The translations under genes and the position numbers were made by a program. This document shows positions 9,853-18,442 of a stretch of DNA of 59,734 nucleotides, in pieces (within the stretch, counting starts at the first letter, position 1; each line of letters opens with the position of its first letter). The notes below the pieces were generated by a model. The model made no database searches and was not told the origin of the DNA. It worked only from the letters and a program-made list of their open reading frames with translations. This stretch comes from Shewanella sp. CG12_big_fil_rev_8_21_14_0_65_47_15 (GTDB taxonomy: Bacteria > Pseudomonadota > Gammaproteobacteria > Enterobacterales > Shewanellaceae), in the NCBI RefSeq assembly GCF_002783505.1, contig NZ_PFGL01000006.1:11361-71094 (forward strand), given 5' to 3'.

Positions 9853-12399
9853 TTACTGCCCGCAGTCAAGCACCAGCGCTGAGGGCGCCGCCGTTTTAAC
9901 CAGGGCTATGTCGGCAACTGCCAGGCTAAACTGCTGTTTTGTGGTTAGCCGCAGGGCATCCTCCGCAACCTGTGGCCGGTTTGGTGCGCCATCGCAGTGC
10001 AGCGGTATTGCCAGCGTATGCCATTGGCCCAAAGCGAGACCACTAACCAGCGGCAGGATAGATCCCGAGCGCAAGCAAGACGTTTGCTGACACATCAGCT
10101 CGATACTGACATCCGCAGCGGCCGCCTGATCGAGCCGGACTTTCAGTTGCAAAAACTTATCGCGGATGGCCGGCGATAATGCCTGTGCTCTGATGTATTT
10201 CAAGCTGGCAGTGGCATTGGCGCCGCGGCTTTGCCAAACAAATTTACGGCCATCTTCCTGATAGGCCAGATTGACTGATTGCATCGATAAACTTTCACCA
10301 TCGCCGCTGACGGCTGAAGGCGCATTAATGGCTTGCTGCTTTGTGCTGCTGTCCGATAATGCCCACACCATACCCTCGGCCAGATTTCTGACAAACAAAG
10401 GTAACTGTTCGCCACTGTCGTGCGGCGGCACTGCCCGAGTCATTTCAGACAGTGGCGCCAGTGCCTGACTCTCTGCATTATGGTCTGCATAGCTAAGGCC
10501 AAAACCATAGGCGAACAAGGGATCATAGAGTTTATCGTTAATATTAAGCAGGTATTGATCATCATATTTTGGCCAAGAAAAACTAAGCTTGCCGGTGAAA
10601 TCATACTGAATGGCGCCACCGCTGTCGGTCAGTAACACGTCGGCAATGCCCTGCCCCTCTGAGCCGGGGAGCCAGGCAGCCACGAAAGCATCAGACGCAT
10701 TGAGTTCTTTATTCACCCATAGCGGGCGGCCACTTAAAAACACTGTCACGACCGGGATATTCTGCTGCTTTAATCTTTGCAGCAGCACTAAATCACGCTT
10801 GTCGGCATGCTGATATTCTAACTGCTGAATATCACCAAACCATTCGGCGTAAGGCGCTTCGCCGATAACCACAATGGCAACATCGGGTTTGTCGATGTAC
10901 CGCCCATCCTCGCTGAGTTCGGCGCTACCGCCTGCGGCTTCAATCTGCTGACGTAAGCCTGCATATATTGAGGTCGCATTGGGAAAGTCGGCATTGGTAT
11001 TGTCAGTGCCCTGCCAGGAAACGCTCCAGCCTCCTGCCTGCTTGGCAATATTGTCAGCGCCGTCACCGGCAATCAGCACTCGGCTTTTGGCCGAGATGGG
11101 TAGAATATGATTGTTGTTTTTCAACAGTACCAGTGATTTTCTCACCGCCTCTCTGGCAAGCTCGCGATGCTCTGGCGCATTAAACCACTCGGGATGTCTG
11201 GATTCCGGCCGGGCGGATGGCTTGCCACGCTCGAATACTCCCCAACGTATTTTGGCACGCAAGAAACGCCTGACGGCATCGTCGAGCCGTGCGGTAGGAA
11301 TCACGCCCTCTTTCACCTGACGCAGCGTGTTGTGGTAAAACGCCTCGAAGTGCTCCGGCACCATCATCACATCGACACCCGCATTAAAGGCCGCGGCGCA
11401 TTGCTCCAAATCACAACCATCGACAAACTTATGGGCATTCCAGTCACTGATGACAAAGCCATCGAAGCCCATTTGTTGTTTCAGCACTTCTGTTAACAGG
11501 TAATGGTCACCATGCACGCGTTTGCCGTTCCAACTGTTAAACGATGCCATCACAGATTGCACTCCCGCAGCGATAGCCTTGTAATAACCGGCGGCGTGGA
11601 TATCCCGCAGGCTTTGTTCATCGGTTACGGTATCGCCGCGGTCAATGCCATTTCCGGTGCCACCATCGCCGATAAAGTGCTTGGCAGTGGCGATGCGATG
11701 ATAAAAACGTAAAAAATCATCGCCATTCTCGCCTTGTATTCCTGTCACCATAGGGCCGGCGTAGGCCGCCACTATCTCAGGATCTTCGGCGTAACTTTCA
11801 AAGGTGCGGCCCCAACGGTCATCTCTGGCCACGGCAACGGTGGGCGCGAACATCCACTCGATACCCGTTGCCGCCACTTCCTTAGCGGTCGCTTGGCCAA
11901 TTCTGTGGATTAAATACGCATCTCTGGCGGCGCCCAGACCGATATTATGCGGAAATAAGGTGGCGCCGAAGACGTTGCTGTGGCCGTGCATAGCGTCAGT
12001 CCCCCACAGAGTTGGAATGCTGCTACCATCCAGGCTGCTGTCAACGGATGCGGCATACATTTCATCGGCATACTTAAGCCAGGTTTTTGCATCGGCTTGT
12101 TTCTGACCATAAGGGGCAGTATTGCCGCCATTCAGATAAGAGCCAAAGCCGTATTGACGCATTTGCTCGACACTCAGGTAGCCAATCTCGGGTTGGACTA
12201 TTTGTGCAACCTTCTGCTCTAGCGTCATCTTTGCCAGTAAAGCATCGAGCTGCCGCTCTATTGCGGCATCGGGTTGCCGTGCAGAGTGGGCTTTAGGCCA
12301 GCTAACCTGGGGAATATCGGCGGCAATGCCGCGGGCAGGCAACAACACAGAACATAAAAAAAGTGTTTTGCCGATAGCGAAATGTGGAACAAAAGACAT
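9853..12399 (-). CDS. GH3 exo-beta-glucosidase (ExoP-like), exported
   Basis: An 848-residue glycoside hydrolase family 3 enzyme that should release glucose from the non-reducing ends of beta-1,3/1,4-glucans and oligosaccharides. An N-terminal hydrophobic stretch ending ARGIAA (about 10-27) suggests export. The GH3 barrel covers about residues 45-385, with K240-H241 and the nucleophile D319 in GFDGFVISDWN. The alpha/beta sandwich (about 415-645) holds GEAPYAEWFGD, which by analogy with barley ExoI carries the acid/base glutamate. A C-terminal beta-rich extension (about 690-848) matches the extra domain of marine ExoP-type enzymes. The ATG is preceded by AAAGGAT. It sits between the GH16 gene and the sensor kinase, all on one strand, so it works downstream of the endo-acting GH16. 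Exact linkage preference cannot be read from sequence. Confidence 0.92.
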   Translation of the reverse strand: MSFVPHFAIGKTLFLCSVLLPARGIAADIPQVSWPKAHSARQPDAAIERQLDALLAKMTLEQKVAQIVQPEIGYLSVEQMRQYGFGSYLNGGNTAPYGQKQADAKTWLKYADEMYAASVDSSLDGSSIPTLWGTDAMHGHSNVFGATLFPHNIGLGAARDAYLIHRIGQATAKEVAATGIEWMFAPTVAVARDDRWGRTFESYAEDPEIVAAYAGPMVTGIQGENGDDFLRFYHRIATAKHFIGDGGTGNGIDRGDTVTDEQSLRDIHAAGYYKAIAAGVQSVMASFNSWNGKRVHGDHYLLTEVLKQQMGFDGFVISDWNAHKFVDGCDLEQCAAAFNAGVDVMMVPEHFEAFYHNTLRQVKEGVIPTARLDDAVRRFLRAKIRWGVFERGKPSARPESRHPEWFNAPEHRELAREAVRKSLVLLKNNNHILPISAKSRVLIAGDGADNIAKQAGGWSVSWQGTDNTNADFPNATSIYAGLRQQIEAAGGSAELSEDGRYIDKPDVAIVVIGEAPYAEWFGDIQQLEYQHADKRDLVLLQRLKQQNIPVVTVFLSGRPLWVNKELNASDAFVAAWLPGSEGQGIADVLLTDSGGAIQYDFTGKLSFSWPKYDDQYLLNINDKLYDPLFAYGFGLSYADHNAESQALAPLSEMTRAVPPHDSGEQLPLFVRNLAEGMVWALSDSSTKQQAINAPSAVSGDGESLSMQSVNLAYQEDGRKFVWQSRGANATASLKYIRAQALSPAIRDKFLQLKVRLDQAAAADVSIELMCQQTSCLRSGSILPLVSGLALGQWHTLAIPLHCDGAPNRPQVAEDALRLTTKQQFSLAVADIALVKTAAPSALVLDCGQ

Positions 12400-12421
12400 A
12401 GTTGGATCCTTTACGTCTGCA

Positions 12422-12445
12422 GCGGCAATGCTATGGCATTACCGC
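12422..12445 (-). repeat. Intercistronic hairpin between GH16 and GH3 genes
   Basis: Inverted repeat GCGG-c-AATGC / GCATT-a-CCGC with a 4-base loop and one internal mismatch, in the 62-bp gap between the two hydrolase genes. No U-run; likely an mRNA stability element. Confidence 0.5.
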
Positions 12446-12461
12446 CGCCAACACGTGCGCA

Positions 12462-13241
12462 CTAATGGGGGATGTATTCAATAAAATCGTAATAAGCCCA
12501 GCCGTTGCCACCGAAGTACTGGCCGGGGAAGTAAAAGCCATCTTGGGAGTTGTCGCCGTGCCAATGGTTAATCATGATCTTGGTGTTATCTACCGGCCAG
12601 GCATAAGCGGGGATTTCATCGGACGCCAGATAACTATCGCCATTATCTTTATAAACTGTCCTGAGGGTTTGCTCATTACCGCTGGCGTCAAACACATACC
12701 AGCGAATGTAGTTCTGGCGCCAGTCAAAACCGATAGTCAGCAAGTTTTGCTGAATATTCAGCCCGTACTGGCCAAGATCTATGTCCTGCTCCCAGCTTTG
12801 ATAGGTGCCGCCCTGAGGCTGGTAAATGACATTGGTATGCACCACATTACCAAGTGAAGGTAAAAACTCGATATCAATTTCCTGCCATGCTCGGCCGGGC
12901 GCATCCCACCATGAGGTATAGGTAAAAATGGATGCGACCGTGCCTGGGGTATTACCGGTTTTCAATGCGCCCTGCACCTTGCCGTAGTGATAACTGCTGC
13001 GACTTTGCAGCTCGGAGCAACTGCCTTGACTTAGCGCCAGCGTAATACCGTGGGAGCTTGGTGAGATCATACCCGGCGCGAAGGTACAGCCAAACGGTGA
13101 GCCATTGTCCCCACTTCTGGCAGACCACAAATTAGCGTTAAATCCCCAACTGAAGTCATCTTTAAAGTATGCCGCCTGCACCTTTGTTACTGTGCACAGG
13201 CTGCAGGCCACTAACATAATGGTCAAAAATGTATTTCTCAT
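12462..13241 (-). CDS. GH16 endo-beta-glucanase (licheninase-like), secreted
   Basis: A 259-residue secreted glycoside hydrolase. Signal peptide MRNTFLTIMLVACSLCTVTKVQA (residues 1-23), then a single GH16 jelly-roll. The catalytic strand is EIDIEF with nucleophile E121, assisting D123 and acid/base E125. The spacing E-x-D-x-E lacks the beta-bulge residue found in laminarinases, which points to the lichenase/xyloglucan side of the family (beta-1,3-1,4-glucan). Other family features: SELQSRSSYHYGKVQGAL, WWDAPGRAWQ, and the C-terminal MINHWHG. I start at the ATG complementary to 13239-13241 because ACAGGA lies eight bases ahead and the signal peptide begins there; the frame is open to 13286 through a 24-bp tandem repeat. 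It should cut polymer to oligosaccharides for the adjacent TonB receptor and GH3 enzyme. Confidence 0.88.
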   Translation of the reverse strand: MRNTFLTIMLVACSLCTVTKVQAAYFKDDFSWGFNANLWSARSGDNGSPFGCTFAPGMISPSSHGITLALSQGSCSELQSRSSYHYGKVQGALKTGNTPGTVASIFTYTSWWDAPGRAWQEIDIEFLPSLGNVVHTNVIYQPQGGTYQSWEQDIDLGQYGLNIQQNLLTIGFDWRQNYIRWYVFDASGNEQTLRTVYKDNGDSYLASDEIPAYAWPVDNTKIMINHWHGDNSQDGFYFPGQYFGGNGWAYYDFIEYIPH

Positions 13242-13247
13242 AACGAT

Positions 13248-13292
13248 GTCCTGTGATTGCAAAAGAGCTTGGTCCTGTGATTGCAAAAGAGC
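13248..13292. repeat. 24-bp period tandem repeat in GH16 leader
   Basis: Two exact 21-base copies (13248-13268 and 13272-13292) whose cores read CCTGTGATTGCAAAAGAGC. They sit just upstream of the GH16 start and duplicate its ribosome-binding region (ACAGGA on the coding strand). Confidence 0.85.
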
Positions 13293-13348
13293 CTGCGCCC
13301 GGACCGTATTACAGCCAGCTCAGGGCGCAAGACTAACGGGGTCCGAGC

Positions 13349-16045
13349 TTAGAAACTAAAGCCCGCTCTGACGCCATAGTAACGTGGCATCCCAAAGCTG
13401 CCTTTGTTAATGCCTTTGCTGGTGTTGTTCCAGTACTGCACCACTTCATCGGTAGCATTATTAACAAACACTTCGGCATACCAGCCCTGGCTTTGCGGTT
13501 CATATTTTAATGAGGCATTAACCATGGTATAGGCGTCACGTTTATCCGTGATGTAGAGCGCGGCTTCGTCACTGACAGTGAAGTCCATGTCATCCAGATG
13601 TTTATCCAGATTCCAGATAGTGGTGTAGGACTCATCTTTCCAGCTCAGGTTAAACCAACCGTGCAGATAGCCAAACCGGCCTAAATCCAGGCTATGGGTA
13701 TAACTGATATTGGCGGTAAACCTCGGGGTCATTGCCAGATCGTTGCCTTTAAGATTGGTTGTCAGCTGCGTATTTTCAGGATCGATTGATTCTTCATGAG
13801 ACAAGCCAAACAGATATTGAGGATCGTAATCCCACTTAGTGATCCAATCATCGCTGACACGGGCTTGAGTCCAGGTCGCATAACCTGTGATGCGTCCATT
13901 CTCATAAGGCTTCCAGTCAAATTCAAACTCGATCCCTTTGATGGCTGAGGCCGGTACGTTCTGGGTGAAATACGCAATCACAGCTTGGTTCTGGTAATCG
14001 AGTACTGGCATGCCATTTTCATCGAGAATTGGCGCCCCGTCTTCGTCTTTAACCGGCGACAGACGTTCAACATTGCCAATTGAGCCGACAGAGGCGTACT
14101 GCATATTGGTATAGTCAGTGTAAAAAAACGCGGCTTGTAGATTGAGTGAATTATCCAGAAAGCTTGATTTTGCGCCCAGCTCTAAGGTCAAGACCTCTTC
14201 AGGATCAAACTGGGTTTCGATGCGGCTTACTTCTCCGGTTCTGTCATTAACCACTTCAAAGACATCACCAATACCACCGGCCTTAAAACCCGAGGCCAGA
14301 TAGCTGTACAGCATAGTGTCCTGGCTCAGGTTGTAATCCAGCCCAATTCTGAAGTCATTATTTTGCCACTGGCCTTTATTGTCATTTTCAAAATAGGAGG
14401 CATACAAAGCGGGGTCATTAAAATAATCCGCCGGCAACTCGCTCAGTGTGGTCCGGTTCAGCCAGCCTGGCGCACAGCCATCGGCATTAGAGCAACGATA
14501 AGTGCGGCCGCCTTTATCCTGTTTGGTCTCGTGGCTGTAACGGTAGCCCAAGGTAAGATGCAGATCATCGGTTAGATTGTAGGTTGCCTGGCCAAACAGC
14601 GCATAGGCATCGGTTGAACGATCCGGCTGATCCCAGAACGCTTTGTCATCCATTGGGTTGTCGTAATAACCCAGTGTCGTGGTCTTTTCATGGAAGTAAT
14701 TAATCCCCGCTATCCAAATCAGATCGCCGAATTCGTCAGACTGCAGCTGAAGCTCACTCGAGTAAGACTCGGCACCGGTACCGTCAAGGAAATAGATAGC
14801 GCCGTCCCACGGGTCCAGTCCGACTTCACTGTCCTGAGCGGACGATCTGTCCATTTTTTCATAACCGAGCAGCCATACTAGGCTCAACTCATCACTCAGG
14901 CTGTAATTCAAGGTATTACGCAGATAGGTAATATCCAGGTTCAGTTCACCCGGCAGGTTAACAACGGCCTGATAGGTATTATCACTGGGCAAAAACGACG
15001 AACAATCGCCACCATATTCGGCTGGCCGATCACGCAATTGATCACAGTTAACCAAATCTAACGAACCGGCGCTGTGGTTTACATATTGCTGAAAAACGGT
15101 GTGGTTGCTAAACATCCCATGCGCGGGTTGCCACAGGGTGCTGATACGAAACGAATATTCGTTGGCATTGTTGTAAAAATCGGCCTTGTCAGCCGATGTC
15201 AGCGCACGCACACGTTGAGCCTCAGGATCTGTGCCAGCGTTGTCTATCCACCAGTTCTCCTTCTGTGTCACGGTAGAGCCAATCCCTTGGTATGAATCTT
15301 CAGAGATCACCGGAGCGTTCAGAACTTGATCACTAAGGTGGCGGGTGTCGTACTGATTCGGATCCCAATATCCTTCTAGGTAAGAATCCCGCTTTACACC
15401 TTTTGCGGCTATGCGCACGGCAAAATCGTCATTCAGTGGGATATTGACAAAGCCGTCCAGATTCTTGCTATTGAAATTACCGGCTTCGGCATTCAAATTG
15501 CCGGAAAAACCACTAAAATCAGGCTTCGCCGAGAGGACATTAATACTACCGACAGTCGAGTTTCGACCAAACAAGGTCCCCTGCGGTCCACGCAATACTT
15601 CAACCCGCTCGACATCGTACATCAGCGCCAATGCCCCCTGCATGCGGGGCGAGTAAATGCCATCTAAATGCACGCCAACGGCAGGATCGCCCAGTTCGGT
15701 GATATTGGTAGAGCGTATACCGCGCATGGAAATAACGGGGGCGGCCTGATCCGTCGCGGTAGAAATATCGAGTCCCGGCACTAAATCGGCGATGTCTTTA
15801 ATATTATTCGCCCCGTTTTGCCTCAGTTGCGCCTCGCTCAGCGCTGAGATGGCAACGGGTGTTTCCATCAAGCGGGTTTTACGTTTTGTGGCCGTTACCG
15901 AAATCACTTCGATTGCAGTGTCATTTTCTACTGTGCTTGGTGTTGTTGACGTCTCCTCGCCCTTTTCCTGCTGGGCTTCCTGGCCGATAACCGGCAACGA
16001 AAACGCCATGATCATCGCCAATGTGATGCTATTAAGCTTCTGCAT
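13349..16045 (-). CDS. TonB-dependent receptor (predicted glucan/oligosaccharide uptake)
   Basis: An 898-residue outer-membrane active transporter. Signal peptide about residues 1-21 (MQKLNSITLAMIMAFSLPVIG), a TonB-box-like EVISVTATKRK near residue 47, and a plug domain about 60-170 with TPVAISALSEAQLRQNGA, VPGLDIS, SMRGIRS and VEVLRGPQGTLFGRNSTVGSINV. A 22-strand barrel follows, ending in aromatic F (YYGVRAGFSF). The IAEL/VPGL style and length are those of the large marine TonB receptors for carbohydrates rather than siderophore receptors. It is first in a unidirectional run with GH16, GH3 and a two-component system, so the predicted cargo is beta-glucan oligosaccharides. The ATG is complementary to 16043-16045. 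Function as receptor is firm; cargo is inference from neighbours. Confidence 0.88.
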   Translation of the reverse strand: MQKLNSITLAMIMAFSLPVIGQEAQQEKGEETSTTPSTVENDTAIEVISVTATKRKTRLMETPVAISALSEAQLRQNGANNIKDIADLVPGLDISTATDQAAPVISMRGIRSTNITELGDPAVGVHLDGIYSPRMQGALALMYDVERVEVLRGPQGTLFGRNSTVGSINVLSAKPDFSGFSGNLNAEAGNFNSKNLDGFVNIPLNDDFAVRIAAKGVKRDSYLEGYWDPNQYDTRHLSDQVLNAPVISEDSYQGIGSTVTQKENWWIDNAGTDPEAQRVRALTSADKADFYNNANEYSFRISTLWQPAHGMFSNHTVFQQYVNHSAGSLDLVNCDQLRDRPAEYGGDCSSFLPSDNTYQAVVNLPGELNLDITYLRNTLNYSLSDELSLVWLLGYEKMDRSSAQDSEVGLDPWDGAIYFLDGTGAESYSSELQLQSDEFGDLIWIAGINYFHEKTTTLGYYDNPMDDKAFWDQPDRSTDAYALFGQATYNLTDDLHLTLGYRYSHETKQDKGGRTYRCSNADGCAPGWLNRTTLSELPADYFNDPALYASYFENDNKGQWQNNDFRIGLDYNLSQDTMLYSYLASGFKAGGIGDVFEVVNDRTGEVSRIETQFDPEEVLTLELGAKSSFLDNSLNLQAAFFYTDYTNMQYASVGSIGNVERLSPVKDEDGAPILDENGMPVLDYQNQAVIAYFTQNVPASAIKGIEFEFDWKPYENGRITGYATWTQARVSDDWITKWDYDPQYLFGLSHEESIDPENTQLTTNLKGNDLAMTPRFTANISYTHSLDLGRFGYLHGWFNLSWKDESYTTIWNLDKHLDDMDFTVSDEAALYITDKRDAYTMVNASLKYEPQSQGWYAEVFVNNATDEVVQYWNNTSKGINKGSFGMPRYYGVRAGFSF

Positions 16046-16422
16046 GTATCCATTTCCCCAAAAATGTAGGTGTGCTTAGTTGTTGCAGGTACCACTATCC
16101 TGCAGCTGTTGTTTTTTTCACCACACTAGGTGTCACTGGCCACGAAGACTATAGCGATTCGATAAAGCGAATCGCTGATAATACAAACCGATAATTGTTA
16201 GCCGCAGGAGGAATGTTTAATCTCAAAAGGAAGGGCTATGACTGTCAGTGGCGTTTGGGTTTTTATCATCATAAACACGCTGCATTATTCATGAGTGTCA
16301 ATGATCAAGACATCCCGCAGTCTAGCTCGTGTATCTGACACCCGGCTGCAACTTTGCGTGAGTTGGACCTCAGTGCAATTTGCGGATTAAATCGGCGCGT
16401 TCAAAAGTCCAGTGAAGCAAGC
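16046..16422. promoter_or_regulatory. Glucan-locus control region with two inverted repeats
   Basis: A 377-bp gap with no gene, between the TonB receptor start and the marR stop. It contains TGCAGG/CCTGCA (16084-16104) and a perfect 9-bp inverted repeat AGCGATTCG-ataaag-CGAATCGCT (16153-16176). Both lie where the receptor promoter must be, so they are candidate operators. The second has no adjacent T-run, arguing against a terminator. No LytTR-type direct repeat was obvious. Confidence 0.5.
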
Positions 16423-16947
16423 TTAGAGCACCCCAACGCCACTCTCCAACTCAACACTCTCCAATTCAACACTCCGAGCCAACTTGGTCAACAAAGCAAC
16501 CAATTGCTCCTGCTCTTTCTCTGTCAGAGCATCAACGATTTGATTCTCTAGCGCCATGTCTTCAGCAAAGGCGACTTCGATGACGGCTCTACCTTCATCG
16601 GTTAGCTGTACCAGGGAACTGCGCTTGTCATTGGGGTCCGCTTGTCGGCTGACATAACCCAATTTGGTCAGCCGGTGCAATCTATCTGTAAGACCGCTTG
16701 AAGTGATCATCAAAGTTTGAAACAACTCGGTCGGACGCAGCGAAAAAGGCGCGCCGGAACGACGCAACGTTGCCAGAACATCGAACTGTCCCGTATCCAA
16801 TCCGTGCTTGCTGAAAATGGCCTCGATCTGCGGACGAGCGGCCAGAGTGATACGTCGCGCACGAGCCAGTATGCACATGCCGCGCAGCGATAGCTCAGGA
16901 ATTTCTTTACTCCATTGGTGTTCAACTCGTCTTACATGGTCTTCCAT
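16423..16947 (-). CDS. MarR-family transcriptional regulator
   Basis: A 174-residue winged-helix regulator. The helix-turn-helix core reads TGQFDVLATLRRSG, SLRPTELFQTLMITSSGLTDRLHRL, then the wing GYVSRQADPNDKRSSLVQLTDEG, the standard MarR order. I start at the ATG complementary to 16945-16947, which has AGGAT just upstream; the frame is open 26 codons further, but that would run through the operators. The C-terminus is odd: a 15-bp tandem DNA repeat (16441-16470) encodes SVELESVELES before GVGVL. It is divergent from a cupin gene, and the gap has two palindromes with the right geometry for MarR dimers, so it probably represses both genes. Ligand perhaps an aromatic compound, given the cupin. 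Confidence 0.9.
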   Translation of the reverse strand: MEDHVRRVEHQWSKEIPELSLRGMCILARARRITLAARPQIEAIFSKHGLDTGQFDVLATLRRSGAPFSLRPTELFQTLMITSSGLTDRLHRLTKLGYVSRQADPNDKRSSLVQLTDEGRAVIEVAFAEDMALENQIVDALTEKEQEQLVALLTKLARSVELESVELESGVGVL

Positions 16948-17008
16948 CGAAAATCCTATATCTGAACTTCTGTTGCGATTATATGGCGTTACAGTATACC
17001 CACATTTA

Positions 17009-17062
17009 CCTCGACAGCGAGACAAATTACTTCTAACATGTCTCGGTGGCGAGATAAATTAC
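17009..17062. promoter_or_regulatory. Paired operator-like repeats between marR and cupin genes
   Basis: Two 22-base direct copies, 17009-17030 and 17041-17062, agree at 17 of 22 positions and all five differences are transitions. Each contains a palindrome: CTCG-acag-CGAG (17010-17021) and TCTCG-gtgg-CGAGA (17041-17054). Their centres are 32 bp apart, about three helical turns, so two dimers would bind the same DNA face. Position between divergent starts fits autoregulation by the MarR protein. Confidence 0.6.
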
Positions 17063-17098
17063 AAGCAATGGAACCCATTTTTTAAAAAGGAGATCACC

Positions 17099-17539
17099 AT
17101 GGATCACACTTCAAAACCTATTCAAACCCATAAGATGCCCTGGATGCCGCTGACCGAGGGGCTTTGGGTAAGGCCATTACGACTTGTGGGCGAAGAGCGA
17201 ACACTGCAACTGAGGGTTGATCCTGGAGTAACCATTCCACCACATAGGCATACAGGCTTCGTGCATGCGTTGAATTTAAGCGGTCATCGTCAACTTTCAA
17301 ACGGTCATATCGCCGGTCCCGGTGATTATGTTTATGAACCCCCGAGTAACCTGGATACTTGGTCTTGTATCGGCGATGAGCCCTGCGTGATCCAAATCAC
17401 CATGTCCGGTCGAGTGGAAAATATCGATGAAGACGGTAATCTGCTGAGCTATACGGATACGGCGAAACTGCGGGAAAAGTACCTGGAGTGGTGTAAGCAG
17501 GAAAGTCATGTACCAGTGGCAATTGGCGCATGTGACTAG
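17099..17539 (+). CDS. Cupin-domain dioxygenase-like protein (2,4'-dihydroxyacetophenone dioxygenase type)
   Basis: A 146-residue single-domain cupin. Motif 1 reads PGVTIPPHRHTGFVHALNLSGH, here given in halves: PPHRHTGF holds the metal-binding HxH pair and VHALNLSG follows. The second half has GPGDYVYEPPSNLDTWSC, the usual motif 2 position. The overall pattern and length resemble 2,4'-dihydroxyacetophenone dioxygenase-family cupins, which use Fe to cleave a C-C bond next to a ketone; real substrate unknown. The ATG at 17099 has AAAAAGGAG six bases upstream, so the much longer open frame (back to 16808, through marR) is not used. Divergent from the MarR gene with paired operators between them, so induced expression is likely. 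Confidence 0.82.
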   Translation: MDHTSKPIQTHKMPWMPLTEGLWVRPLRLVGEERTLQLRVDPGVTIPPHRHTGFVHALNLSGHRQLSNGHIAGPGDYVYEPPSNLDTWSCIGDEPCVIQITMSGRVENIDEDGNLLSYTDTAKLREKYLEWCKQESHVPVAIGACD

Positions 17540-17803
17540 AGAAAGCCGCTGCAAGCATTAGTTTCTGTCGTGATCAGCTCAGACTGGCCACGGCTTTATT
17601 GTTACGCAGTCGACTCGTTCGGACCATGATCCCAATGTGGACGCCCCTAATGCGGACCGCGTTAATAGCGGCCCAGGTTTTATAGGCCTATATGCACAAG
17701 GGTGACACACCAATACTTGGTAATCATCCTGAAGCGCATCATCTTGATGTTTTGTAATGGGTGGCCTGATTCTCGTGTGATTCTCCGTGCTGACAGAAAA
17801 GCA

Positions 17804-18442
17804 TCAGCTTCTGTCACTCAGAGCCAACTTGATACCGAAAGACACGAACACCAGGCCAACGGTACGATTCAGCCAGTGACCTATGACGGCACTGGCCTTG
17901 AGCTTCCGGCTGGCGAAGGCCGATGACAGCGCCAGGAAGTGGCACCAGAGCATGCCATTGAGATTGAAGATGGCGCCGAGGAGGATGAAGGCCAGCGCCT
18001 TGTCCGGCGCTTCGGGGGCGATGAACTGGGGCACGAATGCCAGGAAAAACAACGCTACCTTAGGATTCAGCACATTGCTGAAGAAACCCTGCACAAAGAT
18101 GCGCCGATAGGAAAGCCCCGGCAGATGAACAGGCGCTTCGGCGGCGCCGGGCTTGCGCTTGCTGAGCAGCAAGGCAACCCCGACATAGAGCAGATAGGCG
18201 GCGCCTATGAATTTAACCAGAGTGAAGGCCCAGGTAGAAGTCGCGAGGATGGCAGACAGGCCCAGGGCCGCCGCCAGAATATGAATACAGGTACCGGCAC
18301 CTATGCCGAGTGCGGCGGCCGAACCCGCTCGCCAGCCCTGGCTTGCGCTGCGCGCCATGATGAGCAGGGAGTCGGGACCGGGCGTCATGTTGAGCAACAG
18401 GCCTGAGACGATAAACAGCAGCAGATCTTGGGTTCCGAACAT
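17804..18442 (-). CDS. LysE/RhtB-family exporter
   Basis: A 212-residue inner-membrane amino-acid exporter family protein with six hydrophobic segments. The family signature is near the N-terminus: LLLNMTPGPDSLLIMARSASQGWRAG (as two pieces, NMTPGPDSLL and SQGWRAG), followed by ALGIGAGTCIHILAAALGLSAI, and FFSNVLNPKVALFFLAFVPQF in the middle. Start at the ATG complementary to 18440-18442 with AAGGAAT seven bases ahead; the open frame continues to 18535, but without a ribosome binding site. It stands alone, with 264 bp on one side and 680 bp on the other. Codon third positions are noticeably G/C-rich compared with the core genes, consistent with acquisition. Substrate (threonine, homoserine, lysine or others) cannot be read. 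Confidence 0.88.
   Translation of the reverse strand: MFGTQDLLLFIVSGLLLNMTPGPDSLLIMARSASQGWRAGSAAALGIGAGTCIHILAAALGLSAILATSTWAFTLVKFIGAAYLLYVGVALLLSKRKPGAAEAPVHLPGLSYRRIFVQGFFSNVLNPKVALFFLAFVPQFIAPEAPDKALAFILLGAIFNLNGMLWCHFLALSSAFASRKLKASAVIGHWLNRTVGLVFVSFGIKLALSDRS

Noticed and set aside
9997..12857. Many plus-strand open frames opposite GH3 and GH16
   Set aside because: They are frame shadows of strongly coding minus-strand genes, with no start signals or family motifs.
16808..17098. Extension of the cupin ORF upstream to 16808
   Set aside because: It would run antisense through marR and the operators; the ATG at 17099 has a strong ribosome binding site.
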